A DNA stretch of 64,000 nucleotides from Epiperipatus broadwayi. Its lineage: Eukaryota > Onychophora > Udeonychophora > Euonychophora > Peripatidae. The first letter of the stretch is position 1, and every line of letters starts with the position of its first letter. Where the stretch lies: the NCBI GenBank assembly GCA_028023455.1, contig JAQFVV010012434.1, forward strand, positions 7,125,157 to 7,189,156, written 5' to 3'. Below the pieces are notes generated by a model. The model saw only the letters and a list, made by a program, of their open reading frames with translations, made no database searches and was not told the origin of the DNA. Shown here piece after piece: positions 22,541-34,689 of the stretch. Both the position numbers and the translations under genes were made by a program.

Positions 22541-24466
22541 CAACCTTTATTTTCATCATACTGTAATTTAATAAATATTTTTTACTTTGCTGCTATAATT
22601 GATTAATGTAAAATTTATATTTATTCTCATTATTTGCTTTTATAAATGATTACTTTCCTTGTTTGTGAATTTTTATAATCTCAGAAAAAAAGAATGTAAC
22701 ATTTATAAAACAAAAACAATAATACAAATGTACACGCACACATACAACACATAGACACTTATATATATAATCACTAAAATCCGTCAACATTTAGACAATC
22801 TTAACATCAATAACAGTCAACAATCTCAACCTGTTGTCAAAGTAATCTCCTTTTAAACATAAATATGTGAAATATTATGTAACAGTATTTGTAGAGAATT
22901 ACATTTCAAACTGCAATATCTACTACTGTGAAACTTTCACATTATTTAGATATAGAATTAAAATGTTTTTCTTCAAATGTGGTTATATTATATACATATT
23001 ATATAATACTATAACAGCTAAAGCTTAAATAACCCATAAAATCTATGATCTGTTGTCAAAGCAATCTTTATAGATAAAAGTTAAATACCACCTTTCAGTC
23101 TAATCTAAGATCTTAACATAGTCAATGAATACTAATATATGACTATTAGACTGAGATTTTTGTATTTCTAAAAGTTTCAATGAACTCCATTAAATAGGAA
23201 AAGATAATATGCTTTGAAAGTAAATTAAATAATCATTTTTACAAGTTTCAACCCACACTTTTATTCAGTACTATTTAGACAATAAACCATAAAATGCCAA
23301 TAACTAAGGATTTCTAAATGTAAACCACACAACAACAGCTAACGTTTAAATAAGTAACAGCAGCTACAAGCTGTTGTCAAGGCAACCTCTATAAGTAAAT
23401 GAATTCCATTTTTTAACCTGATCAAGATCATTCTGTGGAAAAAAATGTTGACAAATAACTATAACAGATTGATAATTTTCTCTTCTTAGAACTTCAAATA
23501 AAGCCCATTAAACAGGCAAAAATGATCTGTTTTGAAAGTAGATTAATAAATAATAATTTTTACAACTTTCAAATCAAACCTCTATTTATTTTTATTTAGA
23601 TAAGAAACCACAAATTGCATTCTTTATCTATTTAACATCTTAGGCAAAGTTAAAAAATAAAATCCATCGTTTACATATTTAGGTTGCCTTGACTATAGAT
23701 AGCAGATTTTAAGATTTATTTAAAGCTTATTTACATTTAGAAATCATGCTGATATTAGAAATTTATGATTTAGTATCTAAATAGTAATAAATAGGAGTTT
23801 CATTTAAGGGATGTAAAGAGGATTACTTATTAATGTAATTTCAATGTTGATTATCTTCATCTATTTGAATTTAAACTTTTAGGAAGATAAAAATCTCAAT
23901 CTATTACACCCATGTTTTAGCATTATTGACATAAATTAATTTTAGACAAAGTTAAAAAATGGAATTTATCTTTAATCTACAGAGATTGTCTTGGCCAGAA
24001 GATTGTAGATTATATGGTTTATTTAATCTTTGGCTGTTATCATATGGTTTACATTTAGAAACATCTAGCTATTAACAGTTTATTGCTTTATATATATATA
24101 TAACCATTAGAAAACAGTCACCACTTAAACATACCAATATAGATAGTAATCAATATTTCTCACTGTTGTCAAGGCAACCTCTCTCCTTTTAATAGCAAGA
24201 GTGGAAATCCACTCTTACTAATGGTCCAGTAAATATATATGGACACTTAAAGATTGCAACTTGACCACAGAGAATGAAATATTGATACAATGAAATTTAA
24301 ACAAACCTCTTTAAACATGAAATAAACATGTCCATGTAATGAAGACTAATAAATAGTCAATTATAACATTACAAACTGCAATACTTTAAAATTGCTCATA
24401 TATTATTTAAATAATAAGCGAAATAATGCTTAAAGTTAAATGGGATAATATGTAACCATTAGAAAC

Positions 24467-25607
24467 TGCACAATATTTTGTGCAAGCTTTTTAATAGTAA
24501 TCCAGAGATGGAAGGTCCAATCCCGCATCAAGAAATTATTTGAACGGATCGGCTTCCTCCCAAAATGAGTAAACTCTGGATCCAATAGCAGGTGACGCTG
24601 GTACTTGATAGTTTCAAGACCAGTGTAGCCTCAACACTATTTCAAAATAAGATAAATTATTGGAGCACTTATAATGCTATAAATCCTAACAATCCAAATA
24701 TTGAAAATATACTTCCAATAGGAATTCTAAGGTTCTCGAGGTTGACTAAGTGACTAAAATTGGAGCCTAGATTAGTTGATTTTCTCATCAAGGTCAACCT
24801 TGCCTATGGATACCTTCTTGCACTATCGATGGAGCTATGGTATGGATCCTATCTGTTCAATGTGTAGAAAACAAGAAGAAACAGTAGAATATATATTGAA
24901 AGAATGTGAAACATGGGTTAACTTGCGCAACATTTTAAAATCTTTCATTGCAAACAAAGAGACTGCCTGTGTGGATTTAATTCAGGCATCCAAGAAAGGA
25001 TTTTTTGGATGGATCAGACTTGCTACATTTATTAACTTTAGCATTTGGATTCTCAGAAATAGACTGATTTTCGAAAAAAGTACAGACATTGATCCATTAA
25101 AGATGATTTTGGAATTATTGCATGAGTTCAAAGCTAGTGATAAGAAATTCTGCCAGAGATGGATAACAGACCAAACATGGTCATTAATATGTGTTGTGGT
25201 TTGAAATTACTCAGATGTAACAAATGGGATACATCTATGATTTAGTCTTCAGGAATTGAACAGCGATGTTATAAGTGGAAGTAAAAGTTTAATTTTGATA
25301 AGTTTAAAACAAATTATATATTAATTGAAATTTGTTCATCTAGAGAGAGGAAAATTATATGGATCAGAATTTAATTGAATGGTTTATATTAAAATTTAAT
25401 CTAGATAGTTGATATGACCCATAGAGGGAAAACTGAATTTAATATGTTATTAACAGAGAAAACTGTTATTTAAAAAATGTAATAGAAATACACAATGTTA
25501 CTTTTATGTAATTCTATCATTGTGTTATGTATTATGATTGAAATTTTGTAATTGATATGTATATTTTGCAAATCCATTTGGGTGTGAATAAAGTCCAATT
25601 TTGAAAA
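24467..25607 (+). mobile_element. 5'-truncated non-LTR retrotransposon (LINE)
   Basis: Flanked by TAGAAAC at 24460-24466 and 25608-25614, a short target duplication that interrupts the repeat unit (the intact unit reads CATTAGAAAACAGTCACC at 24107). It contains the C-terminal end of ORF2 and a 3' tail with GAATAAAG at 25585-25592 followed by CCAATTTTGAAAA. Only the last 1.1 kb of the element is present, as is usual for 5'-truncated LINE copies. Confidence 0.75.
24600..25203 (+). pseudogene. LINE ORF2 C-terminus with zf-RVT zinc-finger region
   Basis: The open frame reads LPMDTFLHYRWSYGMDPICS and then a finger-like C-x2-C-x12-C segment (CSMCRKQEETVEYILKEC) typical of the zf-RVT region after the RT domain. 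It is followed by NFSIWILRNRLIFEK, a common LINE C-terminal motif, and a TGA at 25202-25204. The frame begins without an ATG, and upstream homologous-looking sequence (24600-24775) is in another frame, so it is frameshifted. No RT catalytic box is present. The clade cannot be settled (Jockey/I-like is my guess). Confidence 0.65.
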
Positions 25608-26165
25608 TAGAAACCAGTCACCACTTAAACATACTGATATAGATAGTAATCAATATTTCTCACTGTTGTCAAGTCAACCTCTCTCCTTTTAGTAGCAAGA
25701 GTGAAAATTTGCCTTGACAACACTGAGAAATATTGATTACTATCTACATTGGTATGTTTAAGTGATGACTGGTTTCTAATGGTTACATATTATCCCCATT
25801 TAGCTTTAAAAATTATTTCACTTATTATTTAAATAATATATGAGCAATTTTAAAGTATTGCAGTTTGTAATGTTATAATTGACTATTTATTAGTCTTCAT
25901 TATAAGGACATGTCTATTTCATGTTTAAAGAGGTTTGTTTAAACTTCATTGTATCAATATTTCATTCTCTGTGGTCAAGTTGCAACCTTTAAGTGTCCAT
26001 ATATATCATTGGACCATTAGTAAGAATGGATTTTCACTCTCGCTATTAAAAGAAGAGAGGCTGCCTTGACAACAGTGAGAAATATTGATTACTATCTATA
26101 TTGGTATGTTTAAATGATGACTGGTTTCTAATGGTTACATATTATCCCATTAAGCTCTAAGCATT

Positions 26166-27880
26166 ATTTCACTTATTATTTAAATTATATATATATGAAC
26201 TATCCAATGATACAAAGATTATTAGCATGTATACATCATATTGTAATGAGACTTTATCAATCAATGCAGAAGTAGTTTTCATTAACTTCTTATGTTAATA
26301 TTTGATATTTTGACCCAACAATAAATTGAAAGCATTAATAAAAATTAAAAAAAAAATTCTACATATAAAGTGTGCATTTTATTGTCAGATATGTTTTATA
26401 TTCTATGTATTTATAATACATTAAAAAAACTTAAAACATACAATGGATACTATACTTAATTTTAAAATTATCTTTTTGTAATAAAAATATTAAGAGGAAA
26501 AGTGTTGCCAAGTAACATTAGTAAATTCAAAAAACAGAAAGTAATAGATAGTGGACTGGAGATAATTTCAATTGCATATTTTTAATATGCAATTGAAATA
26601 AAATTTAAAATTTAGTAGAAAAGAAATTCTGTGTATCAAAAACAGTGGTGACAGATTAAATATCATATATAAGGCAGAGTCAAACAGATTTTGTTTCTTT
26701 TTCTTTTGCTGTGAAGAAGCTGATCAATAGCAGAACAACTAAGCCCAGTAATATTGAGAGTTTGAAGACTGCAATAACTGATAACTTGCAAAGTAACTAA
26801 TACCAAATCTTAAGAAATCATATATTTATATATGAAAGCATTTAAAGGGAGGTTAAAATATTCAGCATGGCAGACTAAAGGCTCATTGGTACATCTGTTC
26901 TTTACTGGACACTCAATGCTGAGTAATTGAAGATGTAGCTGTGACTAGCTACATATGTCCATTCCTAACCTGTTGCTCAATAGTCACATATGAATTAAAT
27001 AGAATTTATGCTTATCTATGAAATTATCTCCAAATAACTCACAAAAAACTTATTCCCCAAGAAAAAGTGAAAAATCATCATCCATGACATGATCAAGCTG
27101 AAATAGAGAAGACATCACACAAGTCAGTGCACAGAAAAACAAACTATATAAAAATCTACCTATAGGTGAACTGATTATGATGAATACCAGCAAGACATTT
27201 TATTCAATTAATTAATTAATTAATAAAGGTCTTTATAAAAATATGTAAACTGTAAATATTTTATTGGGTGAATTATTTAAATTTAGACATTTTGTTAACT
27301 GTATTATACTTCTCTTTTTTAAAAAAATATTAATTATTTAATATTTTCTTTATTTAATTGTACCTTATTGAAATAATTACATTATGTGGGAGATAAATGC
27401 CAAATCTTAATAGTTTTGTTTTATTGTTATTAAATATATTTTTAAAGTCTCACCAGTTTTATTCTGAATTTATTTTTATGATAATTAGTCTCATTTTGTG
27501 CATATCACTATATATAAATATTCATACACATGTGCATGATAAATATTTCTCTTTACTGGTTAGTAGCTGTGATTCCCCTAAGTGTTTACACTCTGACCAT
27601 TCAGAGCACCTATACCTTGGGCCATCTTTGTTCACGGCATAACATTTTATACATGTATGTACATTTCAGTATCAACCATGTGGTCTTCCAGATGGTTGTG
27701 AGTCAGATTTTCAGAGTTGTGAAGGATGCTAATAAATATAAAACTCAGAAGTTTTTAAATATTATTATATAAAATAGAACAAATGGTTTAAAATAAGATA
27801 GATAATATGCAAATTTTAGAATAAATTATTAAATGTCACATTTTAAAATAATATAATAGGTTTGTTAAAAATATTTAATT
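26166..27880. other. Intronic AT-rich sequence, small hairpin, no gene
   Basis: Includes a perfect hairpin at 26565-26599 (ATTTCAATTGCATATT, TTT, complement) and an (AATT)n run at 27208-27223. Overlapping frames at 27397-27772 carry no recognisable motif. Confidence 0.55.
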
Positions 27881-30450
27881 AAAAAAAAACTTGTAATTTT
27901 TATGAATTATGTTAAAATTGTTACTCTTATCAAAATCAAAAAAAAAATGTGTGGAATGTATTGCTAAGAAATAGATTTTAAATAATTAAATGAAAAAATA
28001 AAAAAAATTCAGTAATTTAACAATTATAATATTTTGTAAGGTCAATCAATTAAATAATAAAAGTTATTTTAAAATTATTGTAATTAAAATAAAATCAGAT
28101 CATAAAGATGGCAAAAATAAGATATTATTAAAACTGTTAAAAATAAGATCAAAAATGTAAAAAAAATCTAAGGATATTAAAAACAAATCAGCAATCAAGA
28201 TTCTCTCTTTATTGAAGCAGAATCGAATTTTCATTATGAGGATTAAGTAGAAAAAAGAAAAAACTGATGCCTAATGAAGTCTAATCTGGATTTTTGTAAT
28301 CTGACCAAAATATTTGTGAATAAATCTATAATCCAAATGAAGAACAGAGGCCCAAACATTAAATTTCAATGGAAAGAGCTTGCTAAAGGATCTTATGGCA
28401 ACTTATAAATAGAATCAATTAATATATGCCATCAATGAAGAAATATTAGACTGAAAAGAAAATCCCTCAAAGACTGTGGAGAGAAGACCAGCTTCAGAAC
28501 TTTTGCTTTATAAATTAAAAAAAACTGTTTAGATTGTTATCCTAATGTATTAGCACTTTCAAGTTTTAGTTTAATATATATATTTAATTCCAACAATCTA
28601 TATTATTGAATGATTAAAGCAGGAAGTAAAAGTTTGTTTTTGAAAAAAAATAGTTGTATTTTAAAACAATTGTTGTTTAGAAAAAAAAGAAGAGATTTTT
28701 ATATAAAAACAAATCTTGTTTTTATTATATATATGTTATAATTTGTTAATCTTTTTTAAAAAGTTTTCTTTAATGTGAAATTGTCAGATTAATAATCAAA
28801 GATATAACATTCATTATCAAAACCCAAATGGGTATGTTTGTAGAATATTTAAATTGTCTAAGTGTTAAAATATTGAATGTAATATAATTATTAGTATTTT
28901 ATGTTAAAAATTTACTTTGAAATTTAATTGAGTTCATTTGCATGCAAATTAGCTCTCCTTTGGTTACCTCAAGATAAATTTTATGTATGTTAGAACTTAT
29001 TATGTACATGCAATTGTTAGATCACTGTTAAATGTTTAACATTTGCAATATCTACATGGTGGATATATTCATGGTTTCTTTTATAAATTTGGATCAGATC
29101 CAAAGGACTATTTTAATTAATTAGAGAATATTATTAGAAAATCAGGATTGGATTCAAAGTCGATTACATAAATAATATTTACTAAGGCTATAAACTTCAA
29201 GAATATGCACATGAAAATGCAAAGGTAGGGACCTCTACAGGTCTTAACCACAAGCTTATGCTTTAGAAGAAAAGAGGGGAACCTTCTTTACTTCAACCTA
29301 CTTTCTATATGAATAGGTGAAGCTGAAGCGGTTAGATGTAAAAGCATGAAACTATTCAATACTTCACTGATTAAGCCCACAATTCCTATTACACATTAGT
29401 ACTTGTGAAATTTTTCGATTTATAATGAGTCAATGGAAAGATCTTATAGTTAGAAATCTATTATGATAATTTAAAGTTGTAATTATAAATTTATTTAAAC
29501 TCATGTTGATTATGTAAGTAATATTTACTAAGGCTCTAAACCTCAAGAATATGCATGTGAAAATGTGAAGGTAGGGACCTCTACAGGTCTTAACCACAAA
29601 CTTACGATTTGAAAAAAAAAAGAGGGGAACCTTCTTTACTTCAACCTACTGTCTATATGAATAGGTTTGTGTTATTGTTAAATTGGAATTTGTACCTAAA
29701 CTGGCATCTCCCTAGAATTATTGTTATAAAAAAGTGTATTGGTTAAAATATCTCATATTAAATATATGTGTGTAACTATGCTAGGAAGCTTATTTATAGA
29801 AATAAATATATTATATTTGTAAGAGTCAACTATATATAAAATTAAATCCAGGGTATAATTAAAGGCTTAGAGATTTATTAATGTCAAATTTGCTCAATCA
29901 TAAAGATATATTAATATTATAATATGTAAATCAAAGAATAATGTTTTAAAATTATTCAAAATAAACTTTCCACAATTTATAAATAACTATTGTTTCCACT
30001 ATGCATGTGAATTAAAAAGAATAAGAAAAGAGAAAAAAGAGAGTGCAGAAATGGGTTTATTGAAAAAAAAATATTTGTCTGACAATTATAATATTATGTA
30101 ATGAACTATTGTTTTGTTATGTAATATTGTTTAGTCTGCATATTTATTCCCTCTCCATTTCATCGAGAATTATTTATGTTCTATGGGATCTACCCTGTCC
30201 TGCAAATAGTGGTTGTATAGTGGATATCATCATCATATTGAATAAAATATTCTCAAAGTTTATTTAAATGTATATATGTATAGAAATATATGTGCCAATT
30301 TATTTCCTGATGTTTAATGTCAGGTGGTATCTGAATCAAATAAATGTAAATAATCTAAATACTTATAAGCTGATCACTACATTATATACGGCATTCACAT
30401 GAGCATGCATGTAAAATATTATTTGGATTTTGGTTAGATTTTGTAATTCT
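27880..30450 (+). repeat. Long dispersed repeat, copy 1 (intronic)
   Basis: Collinear with 42440-44440 through many diverged blocks, for example GTTAAAATTGTT.CTCTTATC, CTTTTGCT..ATAA.TTAAAAAA, TTATTATGTACATGCAATTG and TTTAATCTGCATATTTA-like. Similarity is patchy, so the duplication is old. This copy has about 0.5 kb (29165-29690) not present in the other. No open frame survives. Either an old transposon with no readable protein or a segmental duplication. Confidence 0.6.
29168..29670 (+). repeat. Two direct copies of an about 155-bp repeat
   Basis: 29168-29327 and 29513-29670 share TATTTACTAAGGCT, AGGTAGGGACCTCTACAGGT, CTTAACCACAA and GAGGGGAACCTTCTTTACTT with few differences. Their region is the extra segment relative to the second long-repeat copy, so they arrived as an insertion. 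A reverse-oriented relative lies at 14757-14851. Confidence 0.75.
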
Positions 30451-31171
30451 ATCAGGGAGGGGGTATTGTATTTTGGAATAAAAAATTATTTTAAAATTAG
30501 TATTTGTAACAGGGAACAGACTTTATAGTCAAATTTTATATCAAAAAGTATATCCAAATATTAATTTAATTTAAGAGAATAAATTAAATACATATTAATT
30601 CAAAAGAAAAAACAAAGAAGGTAACTTCACTTTTTGTTGTTTGCCATTTAACTTATAAAAAAATTGGTATCCTCAAGTTAGTGCTAAGTAATTGCCTAAG
30701 AATGAGATGCTAATATAATTTTTTTCTGATAAAAAATGAATATTTAGAATTTATTTCTTTTTGGATTTTCAAATATTTCTCATGCTGGATGAAATTTACA
30801 AATGTTATTATAGTGTTTTCTAAATTGAATTCAATGTAAAGTAGATTTACAAAGGTTATTAAATTTCATTTAGGCAAATGCTGTTCTTTGTTGAAAAAGA
30901 AATAAATCTATTCTTTATACAAAAATCACACTTGTAGATTATGTTATAACAAAGAATTAAAAAAAACAATTGCAATCAATTTTTTATTATGTATAATATT
31001 CTGCATATTGATATATGCATAATATTAAATTCTGTGCCTAAAAGAATCATGATGAGTAATTATCCAATAACATTCTATGGCCAAATGATAACTAAATACA
31101 TCATATTTTAGAATCAAAAATTTTAGTATTATGTAGTAAACTTTAATGTAATTCAATACAAATAATAAGAA
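30451..31171. other. Intronic AT-rich sequence, nothing recognised
   Basis: No supported gene or RNA. Confidence 0.55.
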
Positions 31172-31264
31172 AAGCTTAATATGTTAAAATATGTCAACAT
31201 AATATGCTAAGCATATTTTGCTCAGCATACTATGTTGATATATTTTAAAGTATTAAACAAGCTT
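31172..31264. repeat. Foldback hairpin, about 45-bp arms
   Basis: AAGCTTAATATGTTAAAATA..GTCAACATAATATGCT..AGCA on the left pairs with TGCT..AGCATACTATGTTGAT..TTAAGCTT-like sequence on the right (some mismatches and a small gap). MITE-like. Confidence 0.7.
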
Positions 31265-31794
31265 TCTTAGTATATGTGTTGTACTTATTATTAACATTGA
31301 ATTATAATTTTCCAAGAAAAGTTTAAATCTATTAGAATTACATTAAGTTTTAATGTATGTTTTAAGTCATAAAACAATTATACAAATTCTATAAATATCA
31401 TCAATGTTAAAAATTTTGTTAGCATGTGTTATATTTTGTGAAGAAAAATAATTTATTGATTGTCTAAGTAAATAATCAACAATTAAAAACTTATTTAATA
31501 CCCTTTTTATTGCGAATGTGAAATAAAAATTCATTAATCCTTGACACACATTCTTGATAATAAGTACTTAATTTGAATAACAAAATAAATGTGATACTAG
31601 ATGAATTTAATGTTGGATATAACTTCAGCCATGGTGAAGATGAAACATCCAGAAAACGTATTTGAGAATATTTGGCAGTGTTATCTGTGCATTTTGCTTT
31701 AATCAATTCTTATATTAATGGATTTAGATGAATAATACAGCCATTACTGGCTAGTGCAGTTGAATGTAAGCTTGATTTATGGATTTTTACATTT

Positions 31795-32246
31795 ATTCAT
31801 TTATTATTATTAACATTCATAAAAAGCTCATGTACATTAGCTTGAAAGGTTAATCTTTAGTTTATTACAATTTATAAACATAGCGCTATATAAATAAATG
31901 CCTCATTTACGTATGTTTAGTTTCATTCAAGAGTGATGTTTCATAAATTCTAGATAATTTTGTCGACGTCATTCATTCAGACATAGTAAACAGTAATTTA
32001 AAGTGATTGATTTATCCTCACGCTTTCATATCCAGTACTTAAGATTTGCCCATATATAAGCATTTGGGTTGAATGAATAAGTGGATTCATTTATTTGTTC
32101 GCAAAGACTTTATCTTGTGTTGGAAATGAAAGTATTCATTTATTATTATTAACATTCGTAAAAGGCACATGTAGCTTGAAAGGCTAATCTTTAGTTTATT
32201 ACAATTTATAAACATAGCGCTATATAAATAAATGTCTCATTTACAT
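31795..32246 (+). repeat. Direct repeat pair, about 115-120 bp, 339 bp apart
   Basis: 31795-31912 and 32134-32246 share ATTCATTTATTATTATTAAC, TAATCTTTAGTTTATTAC and ACATAGCGCTATATAAATAA nearly perfectly. The second copy lacks a few bases (GTACATTA). A recent local duplication about 0.5-1 kb before exon 2. Confidence 0.85.
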
Positions 32247-32763
32247 AATTGATTAAGAGAAAATCACTATATAAACCTCAAATATAAATTCTCAAAATGT
32301 TAGCATGTATAGCAGAAGAACAACGAATCACCATATGACTATAATGCTTTTAAAACCATTCATTATAATAAAGGTTAACTAGTTAAATATTGGTCATTGA
32401 AGTTTATTTGTTATTGCCATTTTGAGTATAATTATAGAACTACAAGTATATTCTTTATTAAAATTTTTATTTTTGTAATAATTCAGAACATTTGAAAAAG
32501 ATCTATCAATAACATAATTTAGGCTCTTCTTAAATATCCAGACAAATGACTTTAGTTAAAATATATTCAAATTTACCAAATAAAGGGAATCAATTATGTG
32601 CAAAACATTTTAAAAGTTTATTTTGTAATATAGTTTACAAATTTTACTTTGAAATAAATTGCTATTCTCATTTTATTTAAAGATTATTAATATATTGCTT
32701 TGATATCAAAACAAAGTTCTAATAATAATATATATTTTATTATCTTTTTTTTTTTTTTTTTAG

Positions 32764-32954
32764 GAAATCCTATTGTTTGTGATGAAAACTCAAAATGGAT
32801 GACAAATTTGATTAAAAATCTTCTAATTACAAACCTACCTTTCCATATTTCCTTTAATGGAAATGATAATTTTGTTATGGCTAGATATCAGAACGGATTA
32901 GAATCTGACATAAGAATGTTTCCAATAAAAGATATTCCAGAAATACCTTGTTAG
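32764..32954 (+). CDS. Secreted leucine-rich-repeat protein, coding exon 2 (C-cap and stop)
   Basis: Begins after a T-run plus TAG acceptor. With the last base of exon 1 it encodes Gly and then NPIVCDENSKW, the usual entry to an LRR C-terminal cap (N-P-x-x-C-D...W). The remaining residues have one more cysteine, the very last residue before TAG at 32952-32954. The canonical cap with four cysteines is therefore reduced to a single possible pair. There is no transmembrane or GPI-type hydrophobic tail, so the product should be secreted. The exon is 191 bp, exactly completing the frame of exon 1 (2,529 coding bases in total). Confidence 0.88.
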
Positions 32955-33004
32955 CTAAGGTTAAAAAAAGAAGTTTAATTTTGATAAAATAATATTAAAA
33001 AATT

Positions 33005-33010
33005 AATAAA
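33005..33010 (+). terminator. Polyadenylation signal AATAAA of the LRR gene
   Basis: The first AATAAA hexamer lies 50 bp after the stop codon, followed by a TA-rich stretch. In AT-rich DNA such hexamers are common, so the position supports a short 3'UTR without proving it. Confidence 0.45.
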
Positions 33011-33919
33011 TATATATATATATATCATCTTGAACTTATTTTAATTGCAATAATTTATCAGTGTTTAAAAAAAATCCAGGTGATTATTTACACTATATAG
33101 TTATTTTATGAAGAACTTAACTCATCATGTGAGATGGAGGCTAAAATCATCTTATTTATCTATACCAGAATTGTTAGTCCATTTTTATATAAATTTACTG
33201 CAATTGCAACCTATTTGGCTGACCATTATTGATGTAGTGATTTTGGATAAAATGTTGTGAGCCTTAAGCTCACAGGATAACAAGTGAAAGTTTTACCTAC
33301 AAAATAAATATAATAAAAGAGAAAAAATCTGGATTTTTTTATACTGATAAATAGTGGTGATATTAATGATTTATATCATGCAAATATATGTATATGCAGA
33401 GTCTTATCATAGGAATAATCTATTATATATATAAAATCTTTTAATCTGTATAAAAATACTGCTGTTTGTAAACATTTACCTATATATATATGAGTATTAT
33501 AAATAAAATTACATTTTAATTTTAATGATTTTTATTTGAAAGTTTTTTTAAGAAGACATCCATTTATAATTATTATCAAATGAAAGTATAATTTTTTTTT
33601 TTTAAAAAAAGAACATCTTACATAACACATATTATAATAATTTAACAAAAATGCAACAAAGTGTAATGTAGAACAAGATGCATATATATTATCCATTTAA
33701 TATGGATTAACAAATATGAAAAATGGTTTATTATTTAAAAAAAAAAATCGTATTTTTGATAACTAGGGTAATGCTGATTTTATTGGTTAAAAGAGAATTT
33801 TAATGAAACAGTTCTGCTCATCATTAACAGCATTTCATTCTAAAACACTCTATTCTAGAATCATGTGATGCTAATGTGAGGAATTATTTTCGAATATTCT
33901 TTCTCTTTCTCTCTCTCTA
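33011..33919. other. Intergenic AT-rich sequence, nothing recognised
   Basis: Contains a small CT run at 33903-33920. No supported gene. Confidence 0.55.
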
Positions 33920-34150
33920 TGGGACTTAAACTCAGACTTTCAAGCTTTCTACACCTATGCACATCATCTTATACCACTGATACACATGATCACATCATTT
34001 GAAAAAGATAAATGATCTCCAATATATGTATTTCATGCTGAAAACAGCAATCATCAGTTGGTCCAGATCACCATCTCCCACACAAATATACAGTCAAGAC
34101 TCAGTTTATATTAAGATCACCAATCTTCAATCTTCTCCACCATTCAATTC
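33920..34150 (-). repeat. SINE-like family copy
   Basis: Matches 7960-8190 in the same orientation and 36600-36790 inverted (ACTCAGACTTTCAAGCT, TGATACACATGATCACAT, CATCAGTTGGTCCAGATCAC). On the minus strand GAGTTTAAGTCCC resembles a T-arm/B-box. The frame 33999-34235 is incidental. Confidence 0.65.
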
Positions 34151-34324
34151 TTCAGCCATTCATATTAGTAAAAATCTGATGATGGAACCCTCAAAGTCTT
34201 TATTGATGTTAATATTATTGGCGTATCCAGGTTGATTTTAAGACATTCTGATCCCTTACATACAGAATCTTAATATGCCAATTTAAATACCCAGAAGATG
34301 GATAAGTAGAATACAGGCTGAATA

Positions 34325-34402
34325 TATTGTCTATACTAAACTTTATGTAATTAGAAGGGGCTTGAATTACATTAAGTTTAGTATAGACAATATACTTATT
34401 GT
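34325..34402. repeat. Palindrome of the SINE-like family's end sequence
   Basis: TATTGTCTATACTAAACTTT..ATGTAATT is mirrored by AATTACATTAAGTTTAGTAT..AGACAATATA around a short GC-richer loop. The right half recurs at 36782-36812, next to another family copy, so two oppositely oriented ends meet here. Confidence 0.7.
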
Positions 34403-34409
34403 AAATATC

Positions 34410-34438
34410 ACACACACACACACACATATATATATAAA
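34410..34438. repeat. (CA)n(TA)n dinucleotide tract
   Basis: A short CA run passes into TA repeats. The Cys/Val frame on the minus strand comes from it. Confidence 0.9.
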
Positions 34439-34689
34439 ATCATAAAATAACTATAAGTAATTGAAAGGGAAGTAACTGTACCATCCAATGAGTTATGAAA
34501 ACAACAACAAACTATGAAAAGATAAGAGTATTATTATATTTTATATTTTAGCTCTGTTGTTATATAAGCCTATTTTTTGACATAGATTTAAATATGAGAG
34601 GAAATTCTATTCTTTTAATTTATGTTCAAAATAAATAATCCAAAATATTAAGAGGATCAAGGCAGAATCTTAGTTTTAACAAAATGAAT

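Larger units (their letters stand above)
22760..26165. repeat. Array of direct and inverted repeats carrying an X-box-like palindrome
   Basis: Nine sites match or approximate GTTGTC-AA-GGCAAC or its complement. Forward sites are at 22833, 23052, 23373, 24165 and 25665; reverse sites are at 23683, 23985, 25711 and 26061. Sequence around them is shared: CACTTAAACATACCAATATAG, AGATAGTAATCAATATTTCT and TGGTTTCTAATGGTTACATA. Sites at 23052/23373 and at 23683/23985 are spaced about 300-320 bp, giving diverged tandem units in opposite orientations. 24103-24466 and 25739-26165 are long inverted copies of one another, about 400 bp each. A LINE later split the array. No coding sequence belongs to the repeat unit; its mobile-element class is unknown. 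Confidence 0.7.
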
